DNA of 64,000 nucleotides from the NCBI GenBank assembly GCA_030015575.1, contig CM057338.1, positions 631,400,189 to 631,464,188 on the forward strand, given 5' to 3'. The position numbers were made by a program, and so were the translations under genes. Origin of the DNA: Agapanthus africanus (lineage: Eukaryota; Streptophyta; Magnoliopsida; Asparagales; Amaryllidaceae). The notes under the pieces are model-generated. The model did no database searches, was not told the DNA's origin, and saw only the letters and a list, made by a program, of their open reading frames with translations. How positions within the stretch are numbered: position 1 is the stretch's first letter; each line of letters starts with the position of its first letter. Below, piece after piece: positions 46,985 through 59,937 of this stretch.

Positions 46985-48262
46985 CGTTAGTTGTATGTAT
47001 GCCCTAGAGGCCAGTATTGTACAGATGATGTATATTATATTAGATGCTTGGACATATATAGAGAGGACTTTCATACTCGATATGATAGTATGCTATCTGG
47101 TTGCTCTTTATCTTAACATGTATTCTTGTCTCTTGATACTGTCTTATAGCTACATGTTGGAAAAGCCCTTAGGATGTATACTTGACTACCAGGACTATGA
47201 TGAGATCATACTAGTGGAGCCATGGTAGTCCATAAGTACATCTTTTAATGTCCCTAGTCGTGGGTATATCGATACATTGGATGTTAGTCGGTTATATGAG
47301 ATATAACCGGATTATTAAGTCAAGTGTTGATTTAATAATTTAGTGTATAATTGTATATTTGATATACTAATTTACATTAACTAACATTTGTTCACTTAAG
47401 GATTTTTCTTACATATGCACAACTTTAATATATATGTGATATATATTTAAAATGTATTTTCTTTTTGTATCATGGTTGTTGATACAACTTTCATGGGAGT
47501 ATGAGACTTACACCATGCTATTTGTTATGTTGGGTTTAATATTTAAAGTAATTACAAAATTAGTGGAAGATTAGAAAAATGCATGAAGCTTGTGGAAGCT
47601 TGTGGATGCATTGACTAAGTCCACTAGGTTTGTTATTACTTTGGATATTTGTTAACCTAACCATTAGGATTTGCCATGGTTATGTCTCTACATGAGTTAG
47701 TATATAATACTCACTCACCATGGTTAGCTTTCTCACTTGATCATTATTTTCATCTCATTATTTCTTCATCTTTTTCCTTGAGCTAAAAAGCTCTCTAGGG
47801 TTTGATCCAAAGTGAGAAACATTATGAGAAAATAAATTCTAAAGTGAACCCATTTCCTATTTCTCCATCCTCTACTAGACTAGCACTTTAGTTTAGGGTG
47901 TTTGCTTCACTAACTCTCTAGTTAGTGAAGTAGAAGCTTGAGTTGGTATTCCCTCGATGTAGATCATCTTCGGCCTCGAAGAGTTCAAGCAAGGACGCTT
48001 CTTTCGCCTCGTGAAACCATGCAAGAGTCCGGGAGAACCATAATCACAGCGAAGGGACTACAACAAGGAGCTTTTGAAGTGATGGACCGATCTACAAAGG
48101 TTGTATTTTCTTCTTCACTTAGATAGTAAAGATGTTTACTTGCATGTGTAACCCTAATAGTCTATCAAAGATCTTGTTTAGGGTTGTTCGGCATTGCTAA
48201 AATTTTAATCGGGCATGGTTGATGCCTTGTAGAACCTTGTTAGAGTGCCTAGTAACCCTACA
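46985..48262 (+). mobile_element. 3' LTR of B3 with large internal deletion
   Basis: 1278 bp against about 2215 bp in B2. The sequence follows the B2 LTR to near 47270, then jumps to the segment around ATTGGATGTTAGTCGG, losing about 940 bp, and continues to the CCCTACA end at 48262. The join lies at a shared TCGA, which suggests illegitimate recombination. The right flank is family G LTR sequence; GTACA (48263-48267) is the likely target duplication. Confidence 0.9.
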
Positions 48263-49837
48263 GTACATATTAGAAATCGCTATGTGACTGTATCGCCTTA
48301 TAACATGTAGAATTTTAGTTATTGTTTAGTACCCAGTACCATACATACTAGTTCAGATATTGCACTTCCTTACCTAGTTACACGAACACACTTACTATAC
48401 ATTACAGTATTGTTATGTGCCTGTACATATTGTGTCATCATTGTTACATGCTTCTGAGATTCTGTTTTCAAGAGATTTCGGGATTTAAGAAACCGCGGAT
48501 ACATTTTAAAATCTTATGATTGTTTTAAAAACACGGTTTCTCTTGATATGATATTTCGACGTCCACCATGAGTTTTCTCAGTGCTGAGCTATGGTGATTA
48601 CCCGATTCGAGGAATGAGGAGTCTCCGTCTGCGGGTACATGGTGGACTCGATACGGTGCCCCGGGGCAAGAAAATCATATGGAAAGGCGTTGAGCCCGGC
48701 AGGGGAACACTACATACCGATGACAGTATTGGATTCGGCGGATATCCGGAGGATATCGACCGCAGTGATATGAGTTGGATGGATATGAGGACCGATCTGA
48801 TGATACGGTGCCTGAGATATGAGGATTTACGTATCGATGCTGGACACGGGTTTTATGATGATTTCGAGTGTCGATGCTGGGCACTCAGGATTTTATGATG
48901 ATTTGATGTGTCGTTAATGGGTAGACGTTGGATGATCTATATTTATATATGTATATGACACAGTTTACACGGTACCATATATTGATACAGGCATGACCTT
49001 ATATATTTTATTATACTTATGTATAGACAATCACTCTCGTTACCACACGGCCTTATATTATTGTATTACTGTATAACCTAGGATATCGTCATACACTCGA
49101 TTTCTACCTGCTGATGTCTTCTACTCACAAGTTGGCAACTCACCCTCGTTGCGCTATAGTTTTCTTGCAGGATCGACTGCTCGGATCAGTAGCGGTTTGC
49201 GTGCACATCTTTCCTTCTGGATGATTTGCATTAGTAGGTGGATTACTCCTCGGATCGTAACCTCTATTGTATATATTTATTATTCATTTGTATCTAATTA
49301 AAAGCTCCATCAACCAGACTATGTATATTTGGTAGACTTATGAAACAGAGACTTGTATATTCTTTCAGAGTTAGAGCGATATGTGTGCATTATTCTTTAT
49401 TTTGGGTCTGATGATGTTTTGGCTTTCTTTATTTTCTTTCTGTGTTTGATCTTCGTCTTGAGCATCGTATATTTCATATTGCGTGGTTGTGATTCGGCCA
49501 ATTGGCGAAGAGCTAGCTCCCGCTTGGGGATGCATATATTATACTTGTTATGTACTAGTTTTCGATTAAAACTTTACAAAGGAGATGCTACCCAAATTTC
49601 AAATGACGAAAATGTTTTCAAATTATAGTATATAATTCACTTGTATTTCAAGCAAACTTTATATATACTTTAAAAAGAGAACTTGATTTCATTTATACCC
49701 CTCTTTAAAACTCCACCTCCGCTATTTTACTAAAAAGGTTTAGATTTCTGGGTTTTCGGCTTACTTGGGTTACGGTGGGATCGTATAGACTTCACGTGAT
49801 CCAAGTGATGGTCACGTGCCATTTCCGAGTCGTGACA
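48263..49837 (+). mobile_element. 3' part of a family G gypsy-type LTR (G2, upstream copy)
   Basis: Matches G1 (6503-8000 in reverse), for example GTACATGGTGGAC, the GGCAGGGGAACACTAC block and GAAGAGCTAGCTCCCGC, and ends GTCGTGACA at 49837. The 5' part of this LTR lies left of the window beyond B3. A frame at 49353-49628 encodes a hydrophobic peptide but matches nothing I recognise and lies in LTR sequence. Confidence 0.78.
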
Positions 49838-50398
49838 TGTTTACAGAAGAGGTTTTCAAAAGAGCTATAGTCTCATTATTTTCCTACGTATTTATGAGCA
49901 ACACGAGATTTTGCAAAAAGAAAACCTTTGTAAATTATTTTCAAAAAGACGGGACGTATACCTTAAGCAAAACGTGTATGTATATATATATATATATATT
50001 TCTTCACAAATGAACATCTACTACTTGTGCCATGATATACGCATCACACGGCGATTTGAAAAGGATTTTTCGTGCATACATTTTTTAGTTACTCAGATGA
50101 TTTTAAATAGATGTGTACTATATACGTATTGTAGCCTTGACTATATTGTGCATGATTTAAACAGTAGATTTCTCAAATGGCATATTTCTTCATAGCTTGT
50201 GTGATTCGCATGACACTTGTCGGAGTTTCGGTCATTTGAGTTTTGCACTAGTTTTCATGCGCACGTGTTGCGCTATGATATATTTAGATTGTCCGTGATT
50301 TCGGAGCCCCGTTGATTTGATTTTATTTACTGAAATGTTTTAAGATTTAGGGGTTTAAATTTAAATTCGGGGACTGAATTTATTTAAGGGGGGAAGAT
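49838..50398 (+). mobile_element. Short internal region of G2 between two LTRs
   Basis: 561 bp between an LTR end and the next LTR start. The distal end GGGGACTGAATTTATTTAAG and the tract after it resemble the 3' untranslated end of gypsy chromoviruses. No clear primer site follows the LTR end (TGTTTACAGAAGAG is at best a poor match). No gag-pol is present. Either a deletion removed the body or this is a non-autonomous derivative. Confidence 0.6.
50386..50397 (+). promoter_or_regulatory. Polypurine tract of G2
   Basis: AAGGGGGGAAGA, one base before TGTAACATTTC, the start of the downstream LTR. Confidence 0.8.
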
Positions 50399-52888
50399 TG
50401 TAACATTTCAGAAAATGGAGAATATTATTTTAAAATTTAGATAATAATATAATGAGTTTTACGGATATATACCGAGTATGGATTTAAGTTTTTGTAAATT
50501 GGTATAATTATATAACTCTATTTTGGAAAATAATTGGAAATTAAAATGAATTATTATTTATGAAAGCATTTATTTAATTGGGCTTTTCATAAATTAGTAT
50601 ATAATTATATACATACAAGTTTAAGATTAAAATTAATTAGTGTTTTACCATTTACTACACTAAACCAAGTTTGATTTTTGTTAAACATGCCATGACAAGT
50701 TTAAAGAAATTTAATATTTTCATTTCTATTTTTAAGTTATGGTTTTATGTTTTCAAAAGAAAAGAAAAGAAAATGAAGAGAAAGAGATATGGAAGCATAG
50801 CTAAAATTATTAAAAGAGGTATGGATAAGAGAGAGGGAGGGTAGGCTTCCATATTATTTTGATATCTTTTCTCATCTCATTTCTTCATGTCTCGTTCTTC
50901 TTCTTCCTCTTCTTCTTCTCCACGTCCTCCACCCTCATCCACAACAACCACAAACACTCCCACAAATCTCATCAAAACACCATATAACCTTCACAAAACG
51001 TGTTCCGATCCTCATTCTACACATGGTGAGGTGATCAAGTCTCCACTTTGAAACCATCTCCCAAACTTGGAAAATTCCTTAGTCCCTATCTTGAGGTAAA
51101 ATTCTCTCCTTTAACCATGTTTTAAGTTTGTCTGACAAGTTAGTTTTAGAACTTAAAGTGCATGTTTCCTAGACTTGAGTTTTCCAAGATGAGTTTTTGG
51201 TGGATATAACTTGTAGTGGTGGTATGGCAGAGAACTAGTGAGTGACTACCACCCAATTAGTGATAGAAAAGAGTGTTTTAGTCCAAGTATTACCGGTTTT
51301 AAAGAGTTTTAAAGTTTTAAACATGAGTTAAGATTTTCAAATGTCGGTTTTCTTTGAGTTTTTGATGTTCAAATCTAATCTGGAGCAACTAGAATTCTCT
51401 GGAAAATATTTTGCATATATGTTAAAGCTAGTTGGACCACTAGGAGACACCACCCCGAAGACGAGACCCTAACTCCAAAATTGGACCGTAAATTGCAGTT
51501 AAAATGAATTATTTGGCGGTTTACTGTAGAAATTAGGTGTCGGGGTTTGGTCAGTATATATTTTACATTATATATAAGCCTATTTTATATGCTATTTTGC
51601 CCCATATTTGCTTAGTTAAAATCTGGAGTTTTTTTACTTGGCTTTTAACGATATTTTGCGAGTTTTGAAATTTGGTTTTCGGATTTCTATGTTGTGACTT
51701 AGTCGTTCGACATTCTTACGTCGACGCCGGGAGTATTTTATCGGATTTAGCACGCGTTGACCATAGCTTCTAACCTATGTGCGCTTCCCTCGTCATATCG
51801 GTTTTTGATAAGGATTTTTATGCGACACGATATGGTTTCGATTGTGGGTACTATCGTGGGAGCTTCCGAGACAACGAAGAAGGGCGATGCATCCGTCGAT
51901 TTCGACTAGGGTGAGGCATTTAGGTGAGCAAATGTATTTCTACAGGGAAAGTCGGGTGGATGGCGTATAGCATCCCCGCAACCGTAGAGATTAGGATACT
52001 ATATATATACTAGAATTATATACCTAGTCTAACCTTATGCGATAGTAATATACTTAGTAAATGATTATACTCTTGGTCTCTATTTCTTGCCATTAGGCTA
52101 TATATATATATATAAATATATATATATAAGGATTATTTACAATATGAGTATACATGATATAGTATGATATGATATGAGACGACATGATACGATATGAGAC
52201 GACATGATATGAGATGATACAATATGATATGATATAAGATGATATGAGATTGGTGTACGCGACTATTGATCCGTACCATATTGATTGGATGGTATCATAC
52301 GAGGGATATTCCATACATGATATGATGAGGATTGATTGCCGATATTTATTTCGACTCGAGAAGTCTTGTTAATTTTTCAAAGTGGAAATTATGAGATGTT
52401 TAGAGCCATACCTATTTTCAAAACTAACGTTTCGTTATGTACTTTTAAATGATAACTTTAAGGGTGCGCTACGAATTTTCAAATGGTATTTATTTTAAAA
52501 ACAACGTAGTCCCCTATTTTCAAAAATAACGTTTCATGCAATTTTACACTATAACTGTATGGCTCATACGTAGTTGGATATTTTAATACTTGTTCACGTT
52601 AAGATTTCATTATCCTGCATACGGTCGTATTTCGATTTCTTATTTCTGCATATGCTCGTTCTTCGATCATTTGCGATATATAATACGTTTATACCTTTAG
52701 CTTTACTTGATTTTGTTTTCTTGGACACGCGCACCATTACCGATGATTTACATGTTGCACGTACACATACTCGTATGCTTACACACACATCATCGGCAAT
52801 TTCCATGCCACGTACACAGATAGAACTCACTATGTCCTGTATCATACTATACCCTGTTAGCATTATAAATTACTGTTAGTACCCAGCA
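50399..52888 (+). mobile_element. Family G LTR (G2, downstream copy), 5' part
   Basis: Starts TGTAACATTTCAG after the polypurine tract, making it a 3' LTR. It contains a pyrimidine-rich block (about 50880-50945), the AAGTCGGGTGGATGGCGTAT region shared with G1, and a CATCGGCAATTTCCATG region shared with G1 at 8110-8190. It is interrupted at 52888 by G3; the rest lies right of the window. At 52878 it reaches the GTTAGTACCCAG segment that matches the upstream copy at 48333, so the two copies together describe an LTR of about 4 kb. No host gene seen. Confidence 0.75.
52093..52250 (+). repeat. TA and GATAT-type simple repeats
   Basis: An AT dinucleotide run (about 52098-52130) followed by irregular GATAT/GATGATATGA repeats to about 52250, inside the G2 LTR. 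Confidence 0.8.
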
Positions 52889-53521
52889 TGTCACGACCCG
52901 AAATGGCACGTGACTGGCACTTGAATCATATGAAGTCTTTAGCACCCCATCTAATTCAATTAAGCCAAAATCCCATAAATCTAAACCATTTTAAATAATA
53001 AGTGATGGAAAACTTGTTTTTAAGCAAGTGGTTTTAATAGCATAAGCCGAATTATGCGTTTTTAAAACATCAAGTCTTTTTTGAAAATTTCGGCAGAGTT
53101 TCCTTTGTAAATACTGGCCCCAACGGGGTACAACATGAATAATATATACATCAATGATAAAAGGCATCCCCAAGCGGGAGCTAGCTCTTCGTCAATTAAC
53201 GGTCACAACCACGCAAGCAATAATATATACAACACCAAGGGCGAGGATCAAAACTCAAAAGGAAACTCAAAATCAACATGAAAACCATAATAATACAAGC
53301 GCGACTCTAAGGTCGAAATAATATAGACTGGTTTCTAAGTCGAATAAATAATACAATCTGGTTGATGGAGTTACTAGATACAACTGAATAAAAATAAAGG
53401 CACTATGGTGGCCATGATGCGAGTGAACCCACCTACCAAAGCAATCACCCGGAAGAAGCAGTGTGCCAGCAAGCCGCAACGAACCTGTACGGCAAAACCT
53501 GCAAGAAATTGTGGCACAACA
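52889..53521 (-). mobile_element. Family G LTR G3, 3' end (minus)
   Basis: Starts TGTCACGACCCGAAATGG, the reverse of an LTR end, and follows G1 (6503-7150) closely. It is inserted in the G2 LTR (CAGCA at 52884-52888 is the likely target duplication) and cut by C1 at 53521. The rest is off the right edge. Confidence 0.78.
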
Positions 53522-55621
53522 TGTAAGTGCACGGCGACGCCCCGGACGTCAATCCGACGCCGGAAAGTGGAAACGAAACTTTTCTAAAAACTTTTGAACC
53601 GGCACCACCGCGCACTATAAACCCGGATCGGGCCATTAACCTAATCCTAGCAAACTACAAAATGGGAAGAAAGCTATACCAAGCGATCCGTGTCCTTCGG
53701 TCTTCGGCCTCCGTCCCGATCTCCTCGCGGAATCTCCGGTCTTCACCTCCTCGTCGGAAAGGGCACCACATCGCCGGGTTCTTTTACGGGCTCCCACCTC
53801 TGGACCGAGGCAACTCGGGCACGAAGTTGGCGAGTCGACGTGTCCAAGAATATTGTAGGTGAAGTGTAGGATGTTTTGTCTCTTGGGGTTTGAAGTTGCC
53901 ATGATGATGGAGGAGAATGAAGAACTTTAGAGAGAGGTGAGAATTTTTTGAAGCAAGCCAAAAAAAAAGAGATGAAGAAATTCCCACACACTAAAAATTG
54001 AATCTCTCTCTCTCTTATGAATGTGGCCAGCCCCTATCAAAATGGTGGAGAAAAAGGAATCAAATGCAAGAGAAGAAAAATGGTCACACCAATTACCAAA
54101 TCAATCCCTTCAAATTCTAATTTAATCCTTTCTCATAAATGCAAAGGATAAGATGCATAAAGAATCTATTGATGCTAGAACCATCATGATGCCTCCATTT
54201 ATAAATGAACCCCTCCACAATTGCTAATTTGCAAATTTGCAAATTATCCCCTCCATCATAAAAATCCGGCCATGAAGGAACAAAGGAAAACTGGCCGGAA
54301 CGGAATGCAAACTGGCAACTTCAGAAAACTGATCCCGTAATAAATTACAGGAAAACCCCTGGACTGTATATATATACCCGCATTTGTATTCCCACTGAAT
54401 ACAAATGCAATGAGACAAAATGTACACTGTACAATACTAGGATCCAGCTTAAACCAAAACCCGCTAGTATTATCCGTCCGATCATGATCCGTGCAATACC
54501 GCACGTATCTGATCGAACCCTGCCATATCTCCATACGGCCTCTACAGCGTTTCACCCGAAACTTGAGAAAATGGTCTGTGGGGGACTCTAAAGACTCGTC
54601 AATACTTTGGCTGTGGATTTAACCACTAGCACATCAGAGGTATTAGCCATACGTGACGGGCTACCAGGTATTGACCAAAAGGGACGTCGATGAGCGAACT
54701 CATCCTGACACCCTACTGAGCCTGTCAGTGACAATATCCATACAGTCCGGTCCGTTCGTCTATGAGCATCGCATGACGGGCCTAGGGGGTTGGTAAATGT
54801 CAGACCCCCAAAAGCGGTACAAGTCGTGTCGGAGTGTAGCCCAGAACACCCTGAGATACTACTGGAATACCTACCAATAAATCTCCTGCCTTGGCCAAGG
54901 ACTTCATGTAATAGCTCTCCTAGACACAGCGTGACCTCACCCCCAATACCGGGAGAGACGAACCCCTGCAGATCCGCTCACTGCCTCCATGTGGCTCGGG
55001 ACTGAACCCAACTAAAACCTGTTTGCACGACTCCTTTAAGATGGGGTAGGGTAGTAATCTAAGTACAGTGGGAACTCACACGAGACAAATGACGATCTCA
55101 GGTCGATGAACTAACCTGTACACATGTCATCAGGGAACTGCTATCTGACGTCAGGTATAAGACCAACTAGTATGTTCCCGGCGAGTCCTGTCCGGTGTAC
55201 TCATAACCCAATGAGCACCTGTATACATCTTAGGTGAACCAACTGACACCATTGGCTTGAGAGACCGGCCACCGCCCCTCATCGGGGTCTCGACTGTATA
55301 CACTAGTATACTCTGGAGTATCGATGCCCTGTCTTGAAACTCCCACGACTAGGGACCTTTTAAAGATGTGCTTATAGACCCCAGCTCCCACGTATATGAT
55401 CGCCATCATACTGTTGGTAGTCAAGCAAGAATCCTAGGGGCTCTATCAACGTGCAATAGTGACCTGTAAGGTCACCTAAAGTAGTACACGATGATAAAGA
55501 TAAACCAGATAGCATACTATCATCTCGAGTAAGACTGTCCTACCGGCATAGGTCCTCCCTCATTCATTGCAATCACGTACCTGTGATCCAATATTTGACT
55601 CTGAGGGCACTATCTCCAACA
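53522..55621 (-). mobile_element. 3' LTR of copia element C1 (minus)
   Basis: 2100 bp; on the minus strand from TGTTGGAGATAGTGCCC at 55621 to GTGCACTTACA at 53522. The polypurine tract at its right edge makes it the 3' LTR. The first 680 bp can be compared with the 5' LTR remnant (61353-62033): about 24 differences plus a CT-repeat length change, roughly 3.5%. Its middle is distantly related to the family A LTR. Confidence 0.9.
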
Positions 55622-55634
55622 ATCTCCCACTATC
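55622..55634 (-). promoter_or_regulatory. Polypurine tract of C1
   Basis: Reverse complement GATAGTGGGAGAT, directly before the LTR start. Confidence 0.85.
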
Positions 55635-58600
55635 ACTCAAGGCTAATTATTGCGATGTCGCATACTCACAGCCCGTATGATACCGAACACCCAACTCCTC
55701 TACTAGTCAGTCTCACAAAGCTTGTTTGCGAAACTATTGTGTTCGAGGAATAGCCTCAGTGAGTGGATCCGCTGTGATATTTCTTTCTATGTCTCTCTTT
55801 AACTCAAGTTCGCGGAGAAACCCATCTCCCGAAATGAGCAATACCTGTCTTAGAATATGTCTGGATATCTGATGGGACCTAGCTTATAAGTGAACTCCAA
55901 ATCCAAACTTCTTAGACTGTATCGTCAACTGAACATAATCAGTATCCTGCGCCATACCTCCCTCAGTATCCACCTAGACCACCTGCCCAAAATACTACCC
56001 CTCATCAGAGGGAAAACTATAACTCTGACAGTCACTCTGTCATCCAGGTCACCTTGGAAGCCTGGAATGATAATCGTCTCCAAAAGGACGCTGCCGTTAT
56101 CAAATCCTTATAACATCCACTTATGTTCCAAAAACTGCTTCCGATTGTTTCTCTAGGATTGGATTAATATCAACTTACTGTATCTCGTGAAAAAACAACA
56201 TTTGGTGTGGTACTTGACATCTCATGATTGACTCAATTGCCTAAGCAAGTGATTTGCCAATCATGCACATCCCTCTCCCCTTTAGTCTGGAACACCTTTA
56301 GAGAGGGTGACTCCATCACCTGCAGGTACACTACCATGCCAGGAGTCGTCCATTCTAAAACACCTTTAGACTGCTGTCTAAGTACCTTGATTGGGACACT
56401 TCCCAAATCTAGATCTAAAACTATAGATCTAGTAACCAGAATGTCTGATATAATATCCAAGTCCCATGTGGAGAAACCACTGTGTGACAACCAAAGTATT
56501 ACCGATCGTAGTATAGGAACTTCACTTCCTACTCTTTGTATGTCATCCAAATACCAGGACATCACACCCTACTACCTTCTTAACAGATCCATCCCCTATT
56601 CTGATGAAGTCAAACCTATGACTGTTACATCAGAAATAGATGATCCATCTCCGCTATATTTGCTTTAGTCTATAAATAGACATAAGCCATTTGTCCACTA
56701 TGCTTTCGCTGCTCCCACTGACTACGACAACCCTCTGGCAGAGTCATATAAACGTACTCTTCTAAAGCTAGTTTAGAACGACGCTATACTCATCCTCCTG
56801 CCGGGTCTCACGGTCTGGAACAACAGCAATGGAAAGTCTGGGTAAACAAGAACCTCCCTGTCACCGTCTTTGAGGCTACCGGAGTACCTCTCGGGTGCCT
56901 GAGGTTACCCACCATATCTGCGGAGTGGCCAATGGAATGTCAAGCCAGATTGAATCTTGAGGTTCTTATCAAATTTTCAGTAATCGTTTGCGGTTCTGGA
57001 ATCACTTCCAGTTCTACCATACTCCCACTACTGTTTTCTGAAAAAATCCTTTTTTATTGAAACTGTGGCGAGTCTAGAACAATATCGCTATTGATCTTCC
57101 AGATGGTAGAAAGTAAACCCTCGTCATAGCCTGGGTCAACCAACAAACAGCCATTACAGAAACGTACCTTGAGTTATCCAGAGTCTGGTTTTAAGCATAA
57201 GCCGGAAAACTCCCTGTACCTTAACATCGTTAAGATATGAACTGTTCTATATCCAATACAGAAACAGAGGCACTGATTTAATTGAACCAGATTCAAGTCA
57301 TGCAGTTGTCTCCAGTGCATGTCAACTAAATGGAAGGAGGCCGATCAGCATTACTCAACTTAGGAATGCACCGAAATATGAGTAACCCGAAAGAGAAGGA
57401 AGTTCTCTTAATCATTACTATCAACTGAATACCATTCACAAGTATCTACATCTTCGATCACCTTGAAGAATCCTGATACTTGCATTACCTGGTCCTCTAC
57501 TATATTCATATACCTATAACTTCTCAAAACCCAGACCTTGTGTTTCTACGAAACACTTGTCTAAAAACTAGAGAAGTCATAAGTAAACCGAATATAGTAT
57601 GAGGACCAACCTCTCTGTCCTAATGGACACTGGACAATATACAATACTCTGTATAAGTCCCTTGAGTCTAATAACTCATTCTCTGTATGTCGTAGGTTGA
57701 AAACTGCACTTATGGTTAAGAAGAATTACACCGTAGTTTTAATGCTCCTTACCTAACCATCCACTGGTTTAGGTAAATGTCATCGACATAATTTCAAAAA
57801 GGTATATCTCACTCTATAAAAATAGACGTACAGATATATCAATTTGAAATTGGTGCATAACAACGGATATTCAAAACCAAATATTTGCCGTCCGGCAAAC
57901 AACCCAGGTGACTTCCTCAAATATCACCAATTACCACGAATCCCGATATAATGAGGATGGTCACCTAATTCCCAATAACTTACTCCCACTCATCATCTGT
58001 AAAACCATACAGATGTAAGAATCATACCTGGTAAATATATACCGTGGAGTAAGGACTAATTGGGAAATCAGTTTTCTTTTAACAGTACACTGTGAAACTG
58101 AAACATTTAAATGTTTCGTAGGGGTATCCGGGTATTCCTAGTAATGCCTCTTCCATTATACAGATTCACAACTGTAACTGTATAATTCTTTGCCATCTCT
58201 CCAAATCCCTTTATTTTTCTTTAGTCATTACCTTCTGTACACCCCTTTAGGCCAAATGGTTTTCTTCCTTCGCTACCATTCGGCACCAGCCTATGGTTTG
58301 GAAGAAGACTATCCAATAAGCATAATGGGTGTACTGTCCTAATCCTAGGAGCACTCGCAATGCGAGAGAATGTGAAGATAAAAGACAACCGAATAAACCT
58401 TATTCCTATTTCTCCTGAACCAGAATCCATCCCCGAACTGGAACAAGTCCCTTTCGAGTTTGTATACAACCATACGATGGAGTATCCAATAAACTGTGGA
58501 TCTTCGTAGTGATACGGAGTGTCTTGGAGAAATACAAAGGTGAAGTGGGAGTGGTAATGAAATACTTGGTTTGGTTGTGAATAGCAGTCGCAATTTACTT

Positions 58601-59043
58601 TGCCCTCTTACTAATCCCTTGATATGTCTTTACTTAATACCTTCTGTACACCTTTTAGGCTAAATGGTTTTCTTCATTCCCCACCATTCGGCACCGGCCT
58701 ATGGTTTGAAAGAAGACTATCCAATTTGCGTAATAGGTGTATCGTCCTAATCCAAGGAGCACTCGCAACCTGAGAGAAGGTAAAAGGAAAAGACAACTGA
58801 ATAGTCCTATTCGTTTTCTCCAGAACCGGAAACCATCCTCGAATAAATTCCTTCGAGTTTCTATATAACCATACGATGGTTTTGTCCAATGGAAGTGGAC
58901 GTTCGTAGTAATATGGGGTGTCCTGGAGAAAAGGGTAAAAGTAGGAGTGGCAATGAGGTATGCAACTCTGACAATCCAAAAGCCGGCGTTTAAGAAGATC
59001 CGGTTAATTTTGGTCACTGAGTCATAGTCTAGGGTCGGGTCAT
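55635..59043 (-). pseudogene. Degenerate gag-pol of C1
   Basis: Read from 59043 (ATG after GCAGCGACC) to about 55640. The gag part is not recognisable; instead a duplicated block of about 410 bp occupies 58200-59000. Pol remnants follow: a 110-codon open stretch at 56233-56565 holds an RT fragment with YLDD (56542-56553) and a GSEVPILRSV...FSTWDLD segment matching the A1 RT downstream of YVDD. An RNase H end with GCGGATCCACTCAC lies near 55760. Stops and frameshifts are everywhere else. No functional product is expected. Confidence 0.82.
58200..59000 (-). repeat. Tandem duplication of about 410 bp in C1
   Basis: Units at about 58200-58605 and 58612-59000 share the order of CTTCTGTACACC, AAATGGTTTTCTTC, ACCATTCGGCACC, AGAAGACTATCCAAT and AGGAGCACTCGCAA, at roughly 80% identity by eye. 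The duplication lies just downstream of the gag start and is absent from A1, B1 and B2. Confidence 0.8.
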
Positions 59044-59353
59044 GGTCGCTGCCAAAAAGAGAGAGAGAAAAGAAACACTCAGCGTGCACTCTAGCCTAGA
59101 TCAGAATGGTTATCACTTTATCTAATCAGGAAACCTCCCACTGTAACGTCAAATTCTTCTCCAAACCTGAAAGAAGAATTAGTCGGGAACACCCGAGGAG
59201 TAAACCAACTCATCAGTGGGAATCGGGATCCAACTATCATCGCATGATAACATGACGGAATCCGCTCACGTTATCACACTCCAGAAGGTATGCGCATATC
59301 TGGCAAGTTTCAGTTTCTTTAGAAACTCCCGATGAGGATTTTTGCCCCATGCT

Positions 59354-59565
59354 CTTATGACCTTGGCGTAAGGTCAAAATGTCATAAGTCACATGTCAAG
59401 TTCTACCCATCATTATCCAGGTTAATTTGAACCCACCCGTACCTACCCTTGACGTAGGCCAAAATGGCAGTACGACTGTCACAAACCAACGCATCTATCT
59501 ATGCTGCAGATAAATATCCGGCAACTACCAATCACTATGTCTTGGCGTGAGGTCAAAATACATAG
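59354..59565 (-). other. Three-stem-loop cassette in C1 leader
   Basis: Plus-strand spans: 59535-59565 (CTATGT...ACATAG, element SL1), 59439-59473 (GTAC...GTAC, SL2) and 59354-59388 (CTTATGA...TCATAAG, SL3). The SL2 tip is TTGGC-CTAC-GTCAA on the element strand. The SL1 and SL3 tips are TTGAC...GCCAA with one mismatch. Same order and position as in A1, B1 and B2. Confidence 0.72.
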
Positions 59566-59688
59566 CTTGAATACTACCGAATATTTAACTGAAATGATGG
59601 AGGGCTACTAATGGTTTCTGGTGAAAAACCTTTAACGTAATGAACTTGATATCGTTGAAGGAACTGGATAGCTTTTATAAAAATATAG

Positions 59689-59937
59689 TGGCGAAAATCT
59701 TTGCTAAAGTGGTCACTCCAGGTGAAGGGATCTCGGCTCTTTCCCCGTAGAATGTGGTGCAGGATATTCCAACTGAATACCATGATGCAAAGCAAAAGTA
59801 AACGACTATAGTAAAGTTATAGCCTTGACGCAAACTTTTGTCCAAGGGGTCACTCCCGGTGAAGGGATCTCGGCCCTTGCCTCGTCGACTGAGGTGCAGA
59901 ATATTCCAACTGAATACCACTATGCAAAGCAAAAGTG
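59689..59937 (-). repeat. Tandem leader repeat of C1
   Basis: Two units (59689-59798, 59823-59937) sharing GGTGAAGGGATCTCGGC and ATTCCAACTGAATACCA. Homologous to the duplicated block of the B1 and B2 leaders. Confidence 0.78.

Noticed and set aside
49353..49628. Hydrophobic 91-codon ORF, possible membrane protein
   Set aside because: It lies in the family G LTR, and the matching part of G1 does not keep the frame.
53522..53870. Possible host gene with ORFs at 53527-53862 and 61493-61735
   Set aside because: The two regions are the two LTRs of C1 in the same orientation, so the frames are LTR sequence.
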